From contig NZ_PJBF01000042.1 of assembly GCF_002836505.1 (NCBI RefSeq), positions 62,001 to 126,000 of the forward strand: a stretch of 64,000 nt of DNA. Direction: 5' to 3'. The notes beneath the pieces were generated by a model. The model saw only the letters and a program-made list of their open reading frames with translations. It was not told the DNA's origin and did not search any database. Position 1 is the first letter of the stretch; every line of letters begins with the position of its first letter. The DNA is from Psychrobacter sp. Choline-02u-9. GTDB lineage: Bacteria; Pseudomonadota; Gammaproteobacteria; Pseudomonadales; Moraxellaceae. The translations under genes were made by a program, and so were the position numbers. This document shows, in pieces, positions 44,431 to 52,739 of this stretch.

Positions 44431-46746
44431 TTAAAAATCGAACGTTGCCGATACTTTTAAGGCCGTTGGTTCACCTGCATTTAGATAGCCTGCATCTGAA
44501 TAACCGCCTACTGACTGCCAGTAGTCTTCACCTGTGACATTGGTTACCATGCCTTTTAGAGTAACGTCTTGTCCTGCCAACATAGTGCGATAGCGTGCAC
44601 CAAGGTCTAAGGTAGTATAACCATCAACCTTTAAGGTATTGGCATTATCCGAATAACGAGAGCCTGTGTGGATAATATCACCCGTCAATGTCAGTCCTTC
44701 AACGGCGGCTAAATCATACTCTAGGTTGACATTGCTCTGTAAGGTAGGCACACCAATCACTCGATTACCATCTAATGCACTATCACCAGTGTCTTTTTGC
44801 TTAGCACTTAAGTAAGTAACACCAGCATTGAGGCGCATGTTTTCACTTGGGCTACCAAAGACAGTCAACTCCACACCTTGATGACGATTTTCTCCAGCAG
44901 CAGTAAACGTATTTGAGTTGTTGATATAAGCACGCGGTTCATCAGTTCGGAAGACAGCGAGACTACTGCCAATCATACCATTGTCGTATTTCACACCCAG
45001 TTCAGTTTGCTCACTCACGTACGGATCTAGATTTTGACCACCATTAGTGACAGCGTCATTATCGTTAGTTAGAGGCGCTCTTTTTCCTGGTGCTAGACTT
45101 TCGATATAATTACCATATACAGACCAGTCCATCGTTGGCTGATAAATGATACCGACGCTTGGTGTCCATGCGCTTTCATCATAGCTAGCTGTTTTGGCTT
45201 GGGTATTATAGTCATAGCTGGTGGTTTTTATATTTTGATGACGCACACCCAAGGTGGTTTTCAGTTTGTCATCGAACAGCGATATGGTGTCTGCTAGCGC
45301 AAAGCTTTGGAACTGCTTTTCATTGGTTAATTTTGGATCGTCTAAGTTGCCGCCAAAACCTGCCTTATTCGACCAGGTATTATCTCGATACTTAGTGGGA
45401 CTATATAAGTTAGTAGGGCGTGCGCTATCAAAAGCATAAGCGCCTTTTTCTTCTTGATCATAGAGGTTTGCGGCAAACACTAAGCTATGAGCCACTTCAC
45501 CGGTTTGTAATTTACCACGTAGACCAAGCTCGGCGCTTTGGACTTTATCTTCTCGAATATTATCAAATCGAGAGGTAGTGCCACTGCCATCATTATTAGT
45601 TACTGTGAGGTCTGATAAAGAATTGTCTTCATCACCACGTCGCACACCGTAAGCACCATAAGCGGTGATATTGTCATTAAAGTCATATTCTCCTCGGATC
45701 GTACCAAAGACATCCTTTTCATCTGAGTAGGTCCAAGGCTGCGCCCAATTTTTTGAGCCGTCTGGCGCATTTGGTACACTAGAAACCCCACCAAGATTGA
45801 CACTAGGACGAGTCTCTGACAGCTTATTGTCTTGCCAACCTAAATCTGCTGATAGTCGGTACTGATCCGCTCTATAATCCAAACCGAGGGCCGCCAAACC
45901 CAAAGTCGACGACTCATCATCGATAGCACTGTCACCATCTTGATAAGCAGCATTAAAACGAACACCAATAGCATCATCGCTACCAAAGCGATCACTGACA
46001 TCTACCGCGACCTTACCTTGGTCACCTTGACCATAACCAAGCGTCACTTCACGTAGTGGCTCATTACTAGCACGTTTCGGTAGCAAATTGATTGTACCAC
46101 CTGCGTTACCGCCACTGGGTGCTGCACCATTTAGCATGGCAGAAGCGCCGCGTTGGACTTCCACCCGTTCAAACAATTCAGTTGCAATGTACTGTCTTGG
46201 TAAGATGCCGTATAGACCATTGTACATGGTGTCATCTGATGTGGTGATGAAACCGCGCATAAAGTAGGCTTCTTGAAAGTTACCAAAACCCCTTGCCACG
46301 CGGACGGTTGGGTCTTTTTTGAGTAGATCGCCTACACTTTGGGCTTGCTGATTGGTGATATATTCATTGGTGTATGAGGTGGTAGAGAACGGCGTATCCA
46401 TGATGTCTTGGTTACCCAAGAGTCCGACGCGGCTACCGGTCGCAACTTGGCCACCTTCATAAGCATCTGGCAATCCATCCGCTGAAGCATCAGCGCTACT
46501 AGTGACGACGATAGTATCAAGTACCACATTAGGAGTGGTTTGAGCATCTACATCATCTGCCTGTGCCCATGCCGATTGACTCGTTGTTAATACGATGACA
46601 GAAGTAGATAGACAGGTTGAGCATAGTGTCTTTAAAGAGAGGGATTTAGTCGATACCAATCTAGAAGGTATAGATGCTAATCGTAGAGAAGAACCAGATA
46701 CATTCGAAAGATTAAATAACGCAGCAGATAAGCGAGACAATTGCAT
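44431..46746 (-). CDS. TonB-dependent siderophore receptor
   Basis: A 771-residue outer-membrane receptor, distinct from the one at 38276. The start at 46746 is preferred since CTGGAAA lies seven bases upstream; an ATG five codons earlier is possible. The signal is long, ending QSAWA around residue 62. The TonB box is DTIVVTSS. Plug features are QSVGDLLKKDPTVRV, AYFMRGF, LFERVEVQRGASAMLNG and GGTINLLPKRA, typical of FhuE/FpvA/desferrioxamine-type receptors. The barrel ends SATFDF. A Fur-like box overlaps its promoter zone 39 bases upstream. The ABC exporter follows. Confidence 0.92.
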   Translation of the reverse strand: MQLSRLSAALFNLSNVSGSSLRLASIPSRLVSTKSLSLKTLCSTCLSTSVIVLTTSQSAWAQADDVDAQTTPNVVLDTIVVTSSADASADGLPDAYEGGQVATGSRVGLLGNQDIMDTPFSTTSYTNEYITNQQAQSVGDLLKKDPTVRVARGFGNFQEAYFMRGFITTSDDTMYNGLYGILPRQYIATELFERVEVQRGASAMLNGAAPSGGNAGGTINLLPKRASNEPLREVTLGYGQGDQGKVAVDVSDRFGSDDAIGVRFNAAYQDGDSAIDDESSTLGLAALGLDYRADQYRLSADLGWQDNKLSETRPSVNLGGVSSVPNAPDGSKNWAQPWTYSDEKDVFGTIRGEYDFNDNITAYGAYGVRRGDEDNSLSDLTVTNNDGSGTTSRFDNIREDKVQSAELGLRGKLQTGEVAHSLVFAANLYDQEEKGAYAFDSARPTNLYSPTKYRDNTWSNKAGFGGNLDDPKLTNEKQFQSFALADTISLFDDKLKTTLGVRHQNIKTTSYDYNTQAKTASYDESAWTPSVGIIYQPTMDWSVYGNYIESLAPGKRAPLTNDNDAVTNGGQNLDPYVSEQTELGVKYDNGMIGSSLAVFRTDEPRAYINNSNTFTAAGENRHQGVELTVFGSPSENMRLNAGVTYLSAKQKDTGDSALDGNRVIGVPTLQSNVNLEYDLAAVEGLTLTGDIIHTGSRYSDNANTLKVDGYTTLDLGARYRTMLAGQDVTLKGMVTNVTGEDYWQSVGGYSDAGYLNAGEPTALKVSATFDF

Positions 46747-46784
46747 GAATATTTCCAGCATGTAATTTAAATCGTTATTATATT

Positions 46785-46803
46785 GATAATAATTTTCATT
46801 ATC
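46785..46803. promoter_or_regulatory. Fur box
   Basis: GATAATAATTTTCATTATC matches the 19-bp Fur consensus at 16 positions and is flanked by further pairing bases (ATT/AAT). It lies 39 bases upstream of the receptor ATG. Confidence 0.8.
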
Positions 46804-46976
46804 AATATTATTACGGAGCTAATGCTAAATATATTTTCAGGTTAAAATTTTAAATGTATTATTTATATTGCCAATAGTGGTCTTGCCTGCTCAATTTCTT
46901 GTTTTGAAATGTACTTTTAATTATCTATGAATGTCAGGTAGATTATTCACTACTTTAAAGTTCGAATTCTTAGTTT

Positions 46977-46993
46977 CCTAAGCTCCTCTTAAG
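46977..46993 (+). promoter_or_regulatory. QseB/PmrA-type direct-repeat box upstream of the cytochrome b561-TCS operon
   Basis: CCTAAG-CTCCT-CTTAAG is a direct repeat of hexamers with 5-bp spacing, the layout of PmrA/QseB-class operators. It lies 127 bases upstream of the cytochrome ATG and suggests autoregulation of the operon. Confidence 0.55.
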
Positions 46994-47120
46994 GTTTGTT
47001 TGTTGTAATAGCGGTAGAGCAAACGATGTGATGGCGAGTCTACTAGCGGTATCTCGCCTAGATTCGATGTTTAGCAATCATGTCGTCAAAAACAAACGAA
47101 CCATTAAAGGAGTGACGGTC

Positions 47121-47723
47121 ATGACCCAACATAGCACAAGCAATCCGGCACACGAGCCTGATATGTCTTTATCAAATACTCCTAAAACTCGACAAGTACG
47201 AGTTTGGGACACTTTGGTTAGAGTGACTCACTGGGCCGTCGCGGCTGGTATCACTGCCAATTTGCTGTTTACCGAAGAAGGTAGTGAGCTGCATCAATAT
47301 GTCGGTTATATCGTGGTGGGGCTAGTGGTTATCCGTCTACTTTGGGGCTTTGTGGGGACGCGTTATGCACGTTTCAGTGACTTTTTCCCCACGCCGTCTC
47401 GTATTAAGCACCACCTATCTGATTTGAGTATTCGCCACACAGACGAGCAGCATTTGGGTCATAATCCATTGGCTGCCCTGATGATGTTTGCGTTATGGGC
47501 GGTGATTATTGGCTTGGGTATTAGTGGCTATCTGATGGAAGCCAACATTTTTGCCAGTAAAGATGTCCTTGAAGAAGTTCATGAGATACTGGCCAATAGT
47601 TTATACTTGTTGGTGCCGCTGCATATTATCTCTGCGATTGCCATGAGCTATTGGGAAAGGCAAAACCTGATCAAGTCGATGATAACGGGTAATAAAACGG
47701 TGACGCCGCGTCGCCCACAATAA
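47121..47723 (+). CDS. Cytochrome b561 family protein
   Basis: A 200-residue inner-membrane di-haem cytochrome b561 (CybB-like). ATG 47121 is set by AAGGAG at 47107-47112; the longer frame to 47028 is rejected. Helices begin with VRVTHWAVAAGITANLLF, QYVGYIVVGLVVIRLLWGFVG, AALMMFALWAVIIGLGISGYL and LYLLVPLHIISAIAMS. The histidines in VTHW, HQYVG, VHEI and PLHII are candidate haem ligands. It heads an operon with a QseBC/PmrAB-like two-component system (36 bases to the regulator), a combination seen in many proteobacteria, and may pass redox information or electrons. Confidence 0.88.
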   Translation: MTQHSTSNPAHEPDMSLSNTPKTRQVRVWDTLVRVTHWAVAAGITANLLFTEEGSELHQYVGYIVVGLVVIRLLWGFVGTRYARFSDFFPTPSRIKHHLSDLSIRHTDEQHLGHNPLAALMMFALWAVIIGLGISGYLMEANIFASKDVLEEVHEILANSLYLLVPLHIISAIAMSYWERQNLIKSMITGNKTVTPRRPQ

Positions 47724-47759
47724 AAAAGACAATAGAGTACATAACGTAATAGGACAATC

Positions 47760-48431
47760 ATGGCACGCATACTATTAATAGAAGATGATAGCAATATCGC
47801 TGAAAGTCTCGTTGTTGGACTCAAAAGCCATGGTATGATGGTCGATTGGTTTAGTGATGCCAAGCAAGGTGAGATGGCACTGCAAGAGGGTATGTTTGAC
47901 GCGGTGCTACTTGATTTGACCTTGCCAAGAGGGGATGGCATGACGGTGCTACAAAATTGGCGCTACAAACAGCTAGATACGCCGGTATTGATCATTACGG
48001 CTCGTGACGCGATTGCCAACCGCGTGGCTGGACTCAATGCGGGCGCCGATGATTATCTGGTCAAGCCATTTGCACTAGATGAAGTGGTTGCCCGCCTGCA
48101 GGCGTTGATACGGCGCAGTCAAGGACGTAGCCAGCCTGAGATTCGTTATGGTGACGTCGCTTATTGGCCGCACAATCACCGAGTCTCTTATCAAGGCCAA
48201 GTCGTTGAGCTCACCATCAAAGAAGTGGCGATACTCGAGCAAATGCTGACCCATCCCAAACAGATTCACAGCCGCGCAAGCTTAGAGGACAAGCTCTATG
48301 GCTGGCAACAGGATATTGAGAGCAATGCCATTGAAGTACATATCCATCATTTACGCAAAAAGCTGGGCAATGACTTTATTTTAACCAAACGTGGCATCGG
48401 CTACTATCTCAATCCAGCCCATAATCATTAA
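47760..48431 (+). CDS. QseB/PmrA-like response regulator
   Basis: A 223-residue OmpR-family regulator. The receiver has acidic residues EDD at 8-10, phospho-acceptor Asp51 in VLLDLTLPRGDG, Thr in LIITARD and Lys in DDYLVKPF. The winged helix has the SNAIEVHIHHLRKKLG recognition segment typical of QseB and PmrA. A predicted target sequence, CTTAAG-N5-CTTAAG-like repeats, is found upstream of its own operon and of the hemolysin-family operon at 55276. It lies between cytochrome b561 and its kinase. Confidence 0.9.
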   Translation: MARILLIEDDSNIAESLVVGLKSHGMMVDWFSDAKQGEMALQEGMFDAVLLDLTLPRGDGMTVLQNWRYKQLDTPVLIITARDAIANRVAGLNAGADDYLVKPFALDEVVARLQALIRRSQGRSQPEIRYGDVAYWPHNHRVSYQGQVVELTIKEVAILEQMLTHPKQIHSRASLEDKLYGWQQDIESNAIEVHIHHLRKKLGNDFILTKRGIGYYLNPAHNH

Positions 48432-48491
48432 TATGTTTATATTCAATTTGGCTTTCAATATACAAACCATATATGAGCAACCTATGAGCTT

Positions 48492-49976
48492 ATGAAAAGT
48501 ATCCAGCAGCGACTGTTCATCTCCTTACTCATTGGTCTGCCTGTGCTATGGCTTATCACATCGAGCTTTATTGCTTGGCGATTGTGGCACGAAATCAATG
48601 AGATGAATGACACACAAATCACCCAAGTAGTTCGTTATTTGATGGGCATATCCGCCAATGATGATGAGCAAAGTGACCGCGACAATAATAACGAGACAGA
48701 GCACAATGGAAAACCTGTCGCCAAAATATATAATTTAAAAAGTAAGGCGCTGTCAGGTGATCTGGGTGATGCAAAAGACGATTACATGGGCTTTGCCATT
48801 TGGGATAAAGAGGGGCATTTATTAGCGGCTGACGAGAACGGACAGTCGTTTTCTTTTTTGCCAGATCAGCGCGGTTTTGTAGAAGAGGACAACGCTATTT
48901 ATCAGCGTCTAAACCCTTTTAGTAAACGCTGGCGGTTGTTTTATGCGCATGATGACTATCGTAGCGATGATATGGGTGAGGAGCGTGTGATTGCTATTGG
49001 TCAAAGCCTTGCCTCTCGCCGAGAAATGATTGTTGAAGCGATGTCTGTGCAAGTACTGCCGATGTTAATTGGGCTGCTTTCCTTAATGATCTTGACTATC
49101 GGATTGATACGACACGGACTGATGCCATTAAGTCAGATTAGTTCTGAGGTAGAACAGCGCAAGCCGCAAGACGATCGTCCGATTACAGCAGACGTCCCAC
49201 AAGAGATTCAGCCTTTAGTGACCGCGTTAAACGTGTTGTTTGTGAAAGTGGCAGACACTCTAGCACGGGAGCAGCGCTTTACCGCTGATGCCTCTCATGA
49301 GCTGCGTAGCCCACTGGCTGCGCTCAAACTACAAGCCGATCTTTTGCAGCAGCAGCTATTACAGCTGTCTGGTATAGAAAACGACAGTCAACTGTTTTAT
49401 CACACGCAAAAAATCAGCGATGGTATTGAGCGCGCCACCCATTTGGTCGATCAGTTATTGGTGTTAGCCAAAATAGAGCCGCAACAGCAGTTGCCTTTTG
49501 AGCAATTAGAACGTCCAGACTGGCTGACGCTCACCGATACTGTGCTGAGTGATGTCAACCGCTTGGCTCGAGAAAAATACATCCAATTAAGACGCACGGT
49601 ACACTGTGACAATCATGCCGATATTTTACCCATTCTTATTAATCCAGTGTTATTTAAATTGCTAATCCGCAACCTATTAGACAATGCCATTCGCTATTGC
49701 CCAGAGGGCTGCCAGATCGAACTGCAGTTGGATACTGATAGTATCAAAGTGGTGGATAATGGCTTGGGCGCAGACCCAGAGCAGCTAGCGCGGCTAAGCG
49801 AGCGCTTCTATCGTCCAGCCGGTCAAACCCAAATAGGTAGTGGGCTGGGGCTATCAATTGCCAATCGAATTGCCGATCTGCACAATCTTACCTTAGCATT
49901 TGCCAACCGCCCTCAACCAGAAACAGGCTTTATCGTAACGGTCAGCAGTAAGAACGCACTCTCAAAACCGTTATAA
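48492..49976 (+). CDS. QseC/PmrB-like sensor histidine kinase
   Basis: A 494-residue membrane kinase. Transmembrane helices are near residues 7-27 and 184-206, with a periplasmic domain of about 155 residues between that contains a charged D/N/E patch (DDEQSDRDNNNETEHN), possibly metal or cation sensing. HAMP, HisKA (FTADASHELRSPLAALK), then HATPase_c with the N box (IRNLLDNAIRYCP), VDNGLG and GSGLGLSIANRIA. It follows the regulator gene after 60 bases. Family membership is clear; the signal is not. Confidence 0.9.
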   Translation: MKSIQQRLFISLLIGLPVLWLITSSFIAWRLWHEINEMNDTQITQVVRYLMGISANDDEQSDRDNNNETEHNGKPVAKIYNLKSKALSGDLGDAKDDYMGFAIWDKEGHLLAADENGQSFSFLPDQRGFVEEDNAIYQRLNPFSKRWRLFYAHDDYRSDDMGEERVIAIGQSLASRREMIVEAMSVQVLPMLIGLLSLMILTIGLIRHGLMPLSQISSEVEQRKPQDDRPITADVPQEIQPLVTALNVLFVKVADTLAREQRFTADASHELRSPLAALKLQADLLQQQLLQLSGIENDSQLFYHTQKISDGIERATHLVDQLLVLAKIEPQQQLPFEQLERPDWLTLTDTVLSDVNRLAREKYIQLRRTVHCDNHADILPILINPVLFKLLIRNLLDNAIRYCPEGCQIELQLDTDSIKVVDNGLGADPEQLARLSERFYRPAGQTQIGSGLGLSIANRIADLHNLTLAFANRPQPETGFIVTVSSKNALSKPL

Positions 49977-50054
49977 GATATAAAGCATACTGTCTTAATC
50001 TGTATCAGCTACACTAGGGCATACCCATTCGCGTCTCTACCTTTTGAGGATTTT

Positions 50055-50753
50055 ATGCATCATTCTATTCATGACGAAGCACATTTGAGCAATCGCAATC
50101 ATTGGTTGAGGGCAGCAGTGCTGGGGGCGAACGATGGGTTGATTTCGACCGCCAGTCTATTGGTTGGGGTGGCTGCTGCCAGTACAAGCAGTCAGACATT
50201 GCTGCTGACAGGTATGGCGGCGCTGACCGCAGGTGCATTATCAATGGCGGCTGGCGAGTATATCTCGGTCTCATCACAGGCGGATACCGAAAAGGCGGAT
50301 CTCGATAAAGAGCGACATGAGCTGAGGCACAATGCTGAGCGCGAGCTGCTTGAGCTTACCAAGATTTATGAGGCGCGTGGACTTGAGCATGATTTGGCGC
50401 ATCAAGTGGCCGTGAGCTTGACTGAGCACAATGCGTTAGAAGCCCATGCCCGTGATGAGATTGGCCTGACGGATATTAGTGAAGCAAAGCCCATTCATGC
50501 CTCAGTGGCTTCGGGACTATCATTTATAGCGGGGGCAATACTACCCATTATTGGGATATTACTGTTACCAGCGGAAACACTGGTTTGGTCATTGTCATCT
50601 TTGACGATAGTGGGCTTGATGTTACTTGGTATTATCTCTGCTCGTCTAGGCGGTGCACCTGTGATTCCGGCGACTACCAGAGTCGTGGTTTGGGGCGTGC
50701 TTGCCATGGTGGCAACCTCGTTAATTGGTCGCTTATTTGGCGTGGCGATTTAA
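50055..50753 (+). CDS. VIT1/CCC1 family Fe/Mn transporter
   Basis: A 232-residue integral membrane protein of the vacuolar-iron-transporter family, which moves Fe2+ or Mn2+ out of the cytosol. The first helix motif WLRAAVLGANDGLISTASLL and the second helix GALSMAAGEYISVSSQADTEKADL are the family hallmarks. The following cytosolic Glu-rich metal-binding helices (ERHELRHNAERELLELTKIY; EHNALEAHARDEIGL) and three C-terminal helices are all present, so it is full length. A GAGG box precedes the ATG. It may belong with the neighbouring metal/envelope stress system, but has its own promoter region. Confidence 0.92.
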   Translation: MHHSIHDEAHLSNRNHWLRAAVLGANDGLISTASLLVGVAAASTSSQTLLLTGMAALTAGALSMAAGEYISVSSQADTEKADLDKERHELRHNAERELLELTKIYEARGLEHDLAHQVAVSLTEHNALEAHARDEIGLTDISEAKPIHASVASGLSFIAGAILPIIGILLLPAETLVWSLSSLTIVGLMLLGIISARLGGAPVIPATTRVVVWGVLAMVATSLIGRLFGVAI

Positions 50754-50787
50754 CAGCAGATTTATGCCATGACACCCTAACCGATTA

Positions 50788-51639
50788 TTATGATTTTTTA
50801 GCATATTGTTTGATGGTGGGCAGGTCTTTGACAATGGCGTTGCCAACGATGTTGGGAAACAATCGATTGAGCCATGCAAAAAAACGCTCAGGAAACCCCA
50901 AATGCTGATGCGCCTGATCGGTTGATATAAAGTGAATCAGTGCTTTTGCGACAGTCTCAGGTAAGTCCATTTTTACTTTCAATGCCTCATTCATAGCGAC
51001 GACTGCGTCTTTATTCATGGTGGTTTTGGTGGCTCTGGGCGCAAAATAGCGAAACGTCACTGAGGTGTCGGCATACTCGCGGCCTAACGCTTCACTTGCA
51101 CCGCGTAAGGCAAACTTGCTCGCGCCATAAGCACTAAAACCTGGGTAGCCAATACTGCCAAAGGTTGAGCCAACGCTGATAATTTGGCTCGGGCTAGGCT
51201 GCGCTATCAAGATAGGTAGCAGTCTTTTTATAAGCTGTAGTGGATACGCCACATTGACGAGCATCATCTGTTCAATCGTGTCATCATTTTGATCCGTGAG
51301 CAAAGCAAAATCATTGATACCTGCGTTGAGTATGACCGTATCAATGACGTTTCTATGGCCTTGTGTCATTTCACCCAGTCCCTCTACCAGTAGCGATTGC
51401 GATGTCTGCGAGCTTAAATCACACGTATGAGACACAAGCGGGACATCAGGATAGTCTTTGGTCAACTCATCTACCAAATGAGTCAAGGTCTGGTTGTTAC
51501 GCCCGACCAAAATGACAGGCTGATTATTGGCACATAATTGCCGTGCGATCTCCTGCCCGATACCACCCGTGGCACCGATTAGCATGGTGTAATTGAGCGT
51601 AGCTTGTACTAGGTCTGATTGGCCATTAGCTGGTGTCAT
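50788..51639 (-). CDS. SDR-family oxidoreductase
   Basis: A 283-residue NAD(P)-dependent short-chain dehydrogenase. The cofactor site is GATGGIGQEIARQL; NAG appears in ILNAGIND; the catalytic Ser is in SVGSTFGSIG and Tyr-Lys in YGASKFALRGASEALG. A C-terminal extension of about 50 residues holds hydrophobic segments (RFFAWLNRLFPNIVGN) that could contact membrane. It is the last gene of a four-gene minus-strand operon with a hemolysin-family protein, an AMP-dependent ligase and an Fe/2OG oxygenase, and probably reduces or oxidises the product. The substrate is unknown. Confidence 0.88.
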   Translation of the reverse strand: MTPANGQSDLVQATLNYTMLIGATGGIGQEIARQLCANNQPVILVGRNNQTLTHLVDELTKDYPDVPLVSHTCDLSSQTSQSLLVEGLGEMTQGHRNVIDTVILNAGINDFALLTDQNDDTIEQMMLVNVAYPLQLIKRLLPILIAQPSPSQIISVGSTFGSIGYPGFSAYGASKFALRGASEALGREYADTSVTFRYFAPRATKTTMNKDAVVAMNEALKVKMDLPETVAKALIHFISTDQAHQHLGFPERFFAWLNRLFPNIVGNAIVKDLPTIKQYAKKS

Positions 51640-51716
51640 GATATCGAATCCTTGTTGAACATTGATTGTTAGAGCACGGACTATTGAAGCGCGGATTGTG
51701 GTGAGATGTGCTGTTG

Positions 51717-52700
51717 CTAATCGTTTGAGTGATTAATGCCATGCCTAATGCCAAGCCCCATCGCAATATACAGCTTACGCTCTGTTAAAGGCACATCAAT
51801 TTGTCGACGACCATGCATGATGCGTTTGTTGTCGAGTATCACCACATCGCCATTTTGCCACGCAATGTCTTGAGTGTATTTTTCACAAAGCTGAGTCAGC
51901 TCATCTAGGAGCGCATCATCAACGTGTTGACCGTTTGCTAGGGTGAACTCAGGTTTTTCATAGTTAAATGAGGGCCCAAGTAAAGTATTTGCAAAGGCCA
52001 GTTGTCCGCTTACGTTGTCTTCTCGAATTGCAGGTATCTGTAATACGTACCGAACGCCGCCGTCTGTCTGAGGTTCTACGTGATGCGTTAACGTCTTGCT
52101 CGTCGTCGCCGTGATAAATGTCTCTAAATCATCCAAGCTTATTTGATCGGCGTCTGCTCTGCCGGTCGCAGTCGCCACGTAATTTTGCCATATTGCCTGA
52201 GGTAAATAGCGACTGATCCGCATCGGCTGATTAAAGATGGTCTTTAGCTCAGGTGATAGCGCTTGATATACAGCATGCCCATCACATATCGTTGTTTGTG
52301 AGCCTTTTTTGGCGCTCAATTCACTAAAAAAAGCAATGACGTCAGGCGGCATCGGCGTATTGCCATTTTCGATATGTAGTCCAATAGCATGCGTGCCTGC
52401 ATCCACTTTTTGCGCTTCAGAAGTGATGTTTTGGCGGGCGGGATCGTAGGTCAAGGTTTGACAAAGTTGACTCATCAATTGGCTAAACGTCTCTACATCG
52501 TAGTGATAGCCTCGAAGTAACGTCCAACCATGGGTTTGCAACTCCATTAAAATATCAGCGATTTTAGGCAGGGATACGCTAGCAGACGCGTGGGAGGTTG
52601 GTGCCTCAAAAGTGTCAAGTTCGATAACGTCGCTTTTTATCAAGTTGCTTTGTATCAGGTCGTTTTCTATCAAATTATTTGGCATAAGAGTGGTTTGCAT
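51717..52700 (-). CDS. TauD/TfdA-fold Fe(II)/2-oxoglutarate oxygenase
   Basis: A 327-residue oxygenase. The iron site is His-x-Glu in GLHIENGN with the distal His in RIMHGRR, whose arginine would bind 2-oxoglutarate. The HxE rather than HxD variant is typical of the clavaminate synthase/AsnO/VioC branch, which oxidises amino acids and peptides in specialised metabolism. The N-terminal 45 residues are repetitive (LIENDLIQSNLIKSDVIE) and look non-catalytic. It sits between the AMP-ligase and SDR genes with gaps of 39 and 77 bases; an AGGACC box precedes the ATG. Substrate is unknown. Confidence 0.87.
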   Translation of the reverse strand: MQTTLMPNNLIENDLIQSNLIKSDVIELDTFEAPTSHASASVSLPKIADILMELQTHGWTLLRGYHYDVETFSQLMSQLCQTLTYDPARQNITSEAQKVDAGTHAIGLHIENGNTPMPPDVIAFFSELSAKKGSQTTICDGHAVYQALSPELKTIFNQPMRISRYLPQAIWQNYVATATGRADADQISLDDLETFITATTSKTLTHHVEPQTDGGVRYVLQIPAIREDNVSGQLAFANTLLGPSFNYEKPEFTLANGQHVDDALLDELTQLCEKYTQDIAWQNGDVVILDNKRIMHGRRQIDVPLTERKLYIAMGLGIRHGINHSND

Positions 52701-52739
52701 AATATGGTCCTATTGTTGTACTGCTGGTAAAATCGTCCG

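Larger units (their letters stand above)
46747..47120. other. Divergent intergenic region between receptor and cytochrome b561 operon
   Basis: This 374-bp region contains the Fur box at the receptor side and a QseB/PmrA-like direct repeat (46977-46993) at the cytochrome side. No credible ORF; the open frame upstream of MTQHS lacks support. Confidence 0.6.

Noticed and set aside
47028..47120. N-terminal extension of the cytochrome b561 frame
   Set aside because: AAGGAG eight bases before ATG 47121 and the conserved start of the family place the start there; the extension overlaps the promoter zone.
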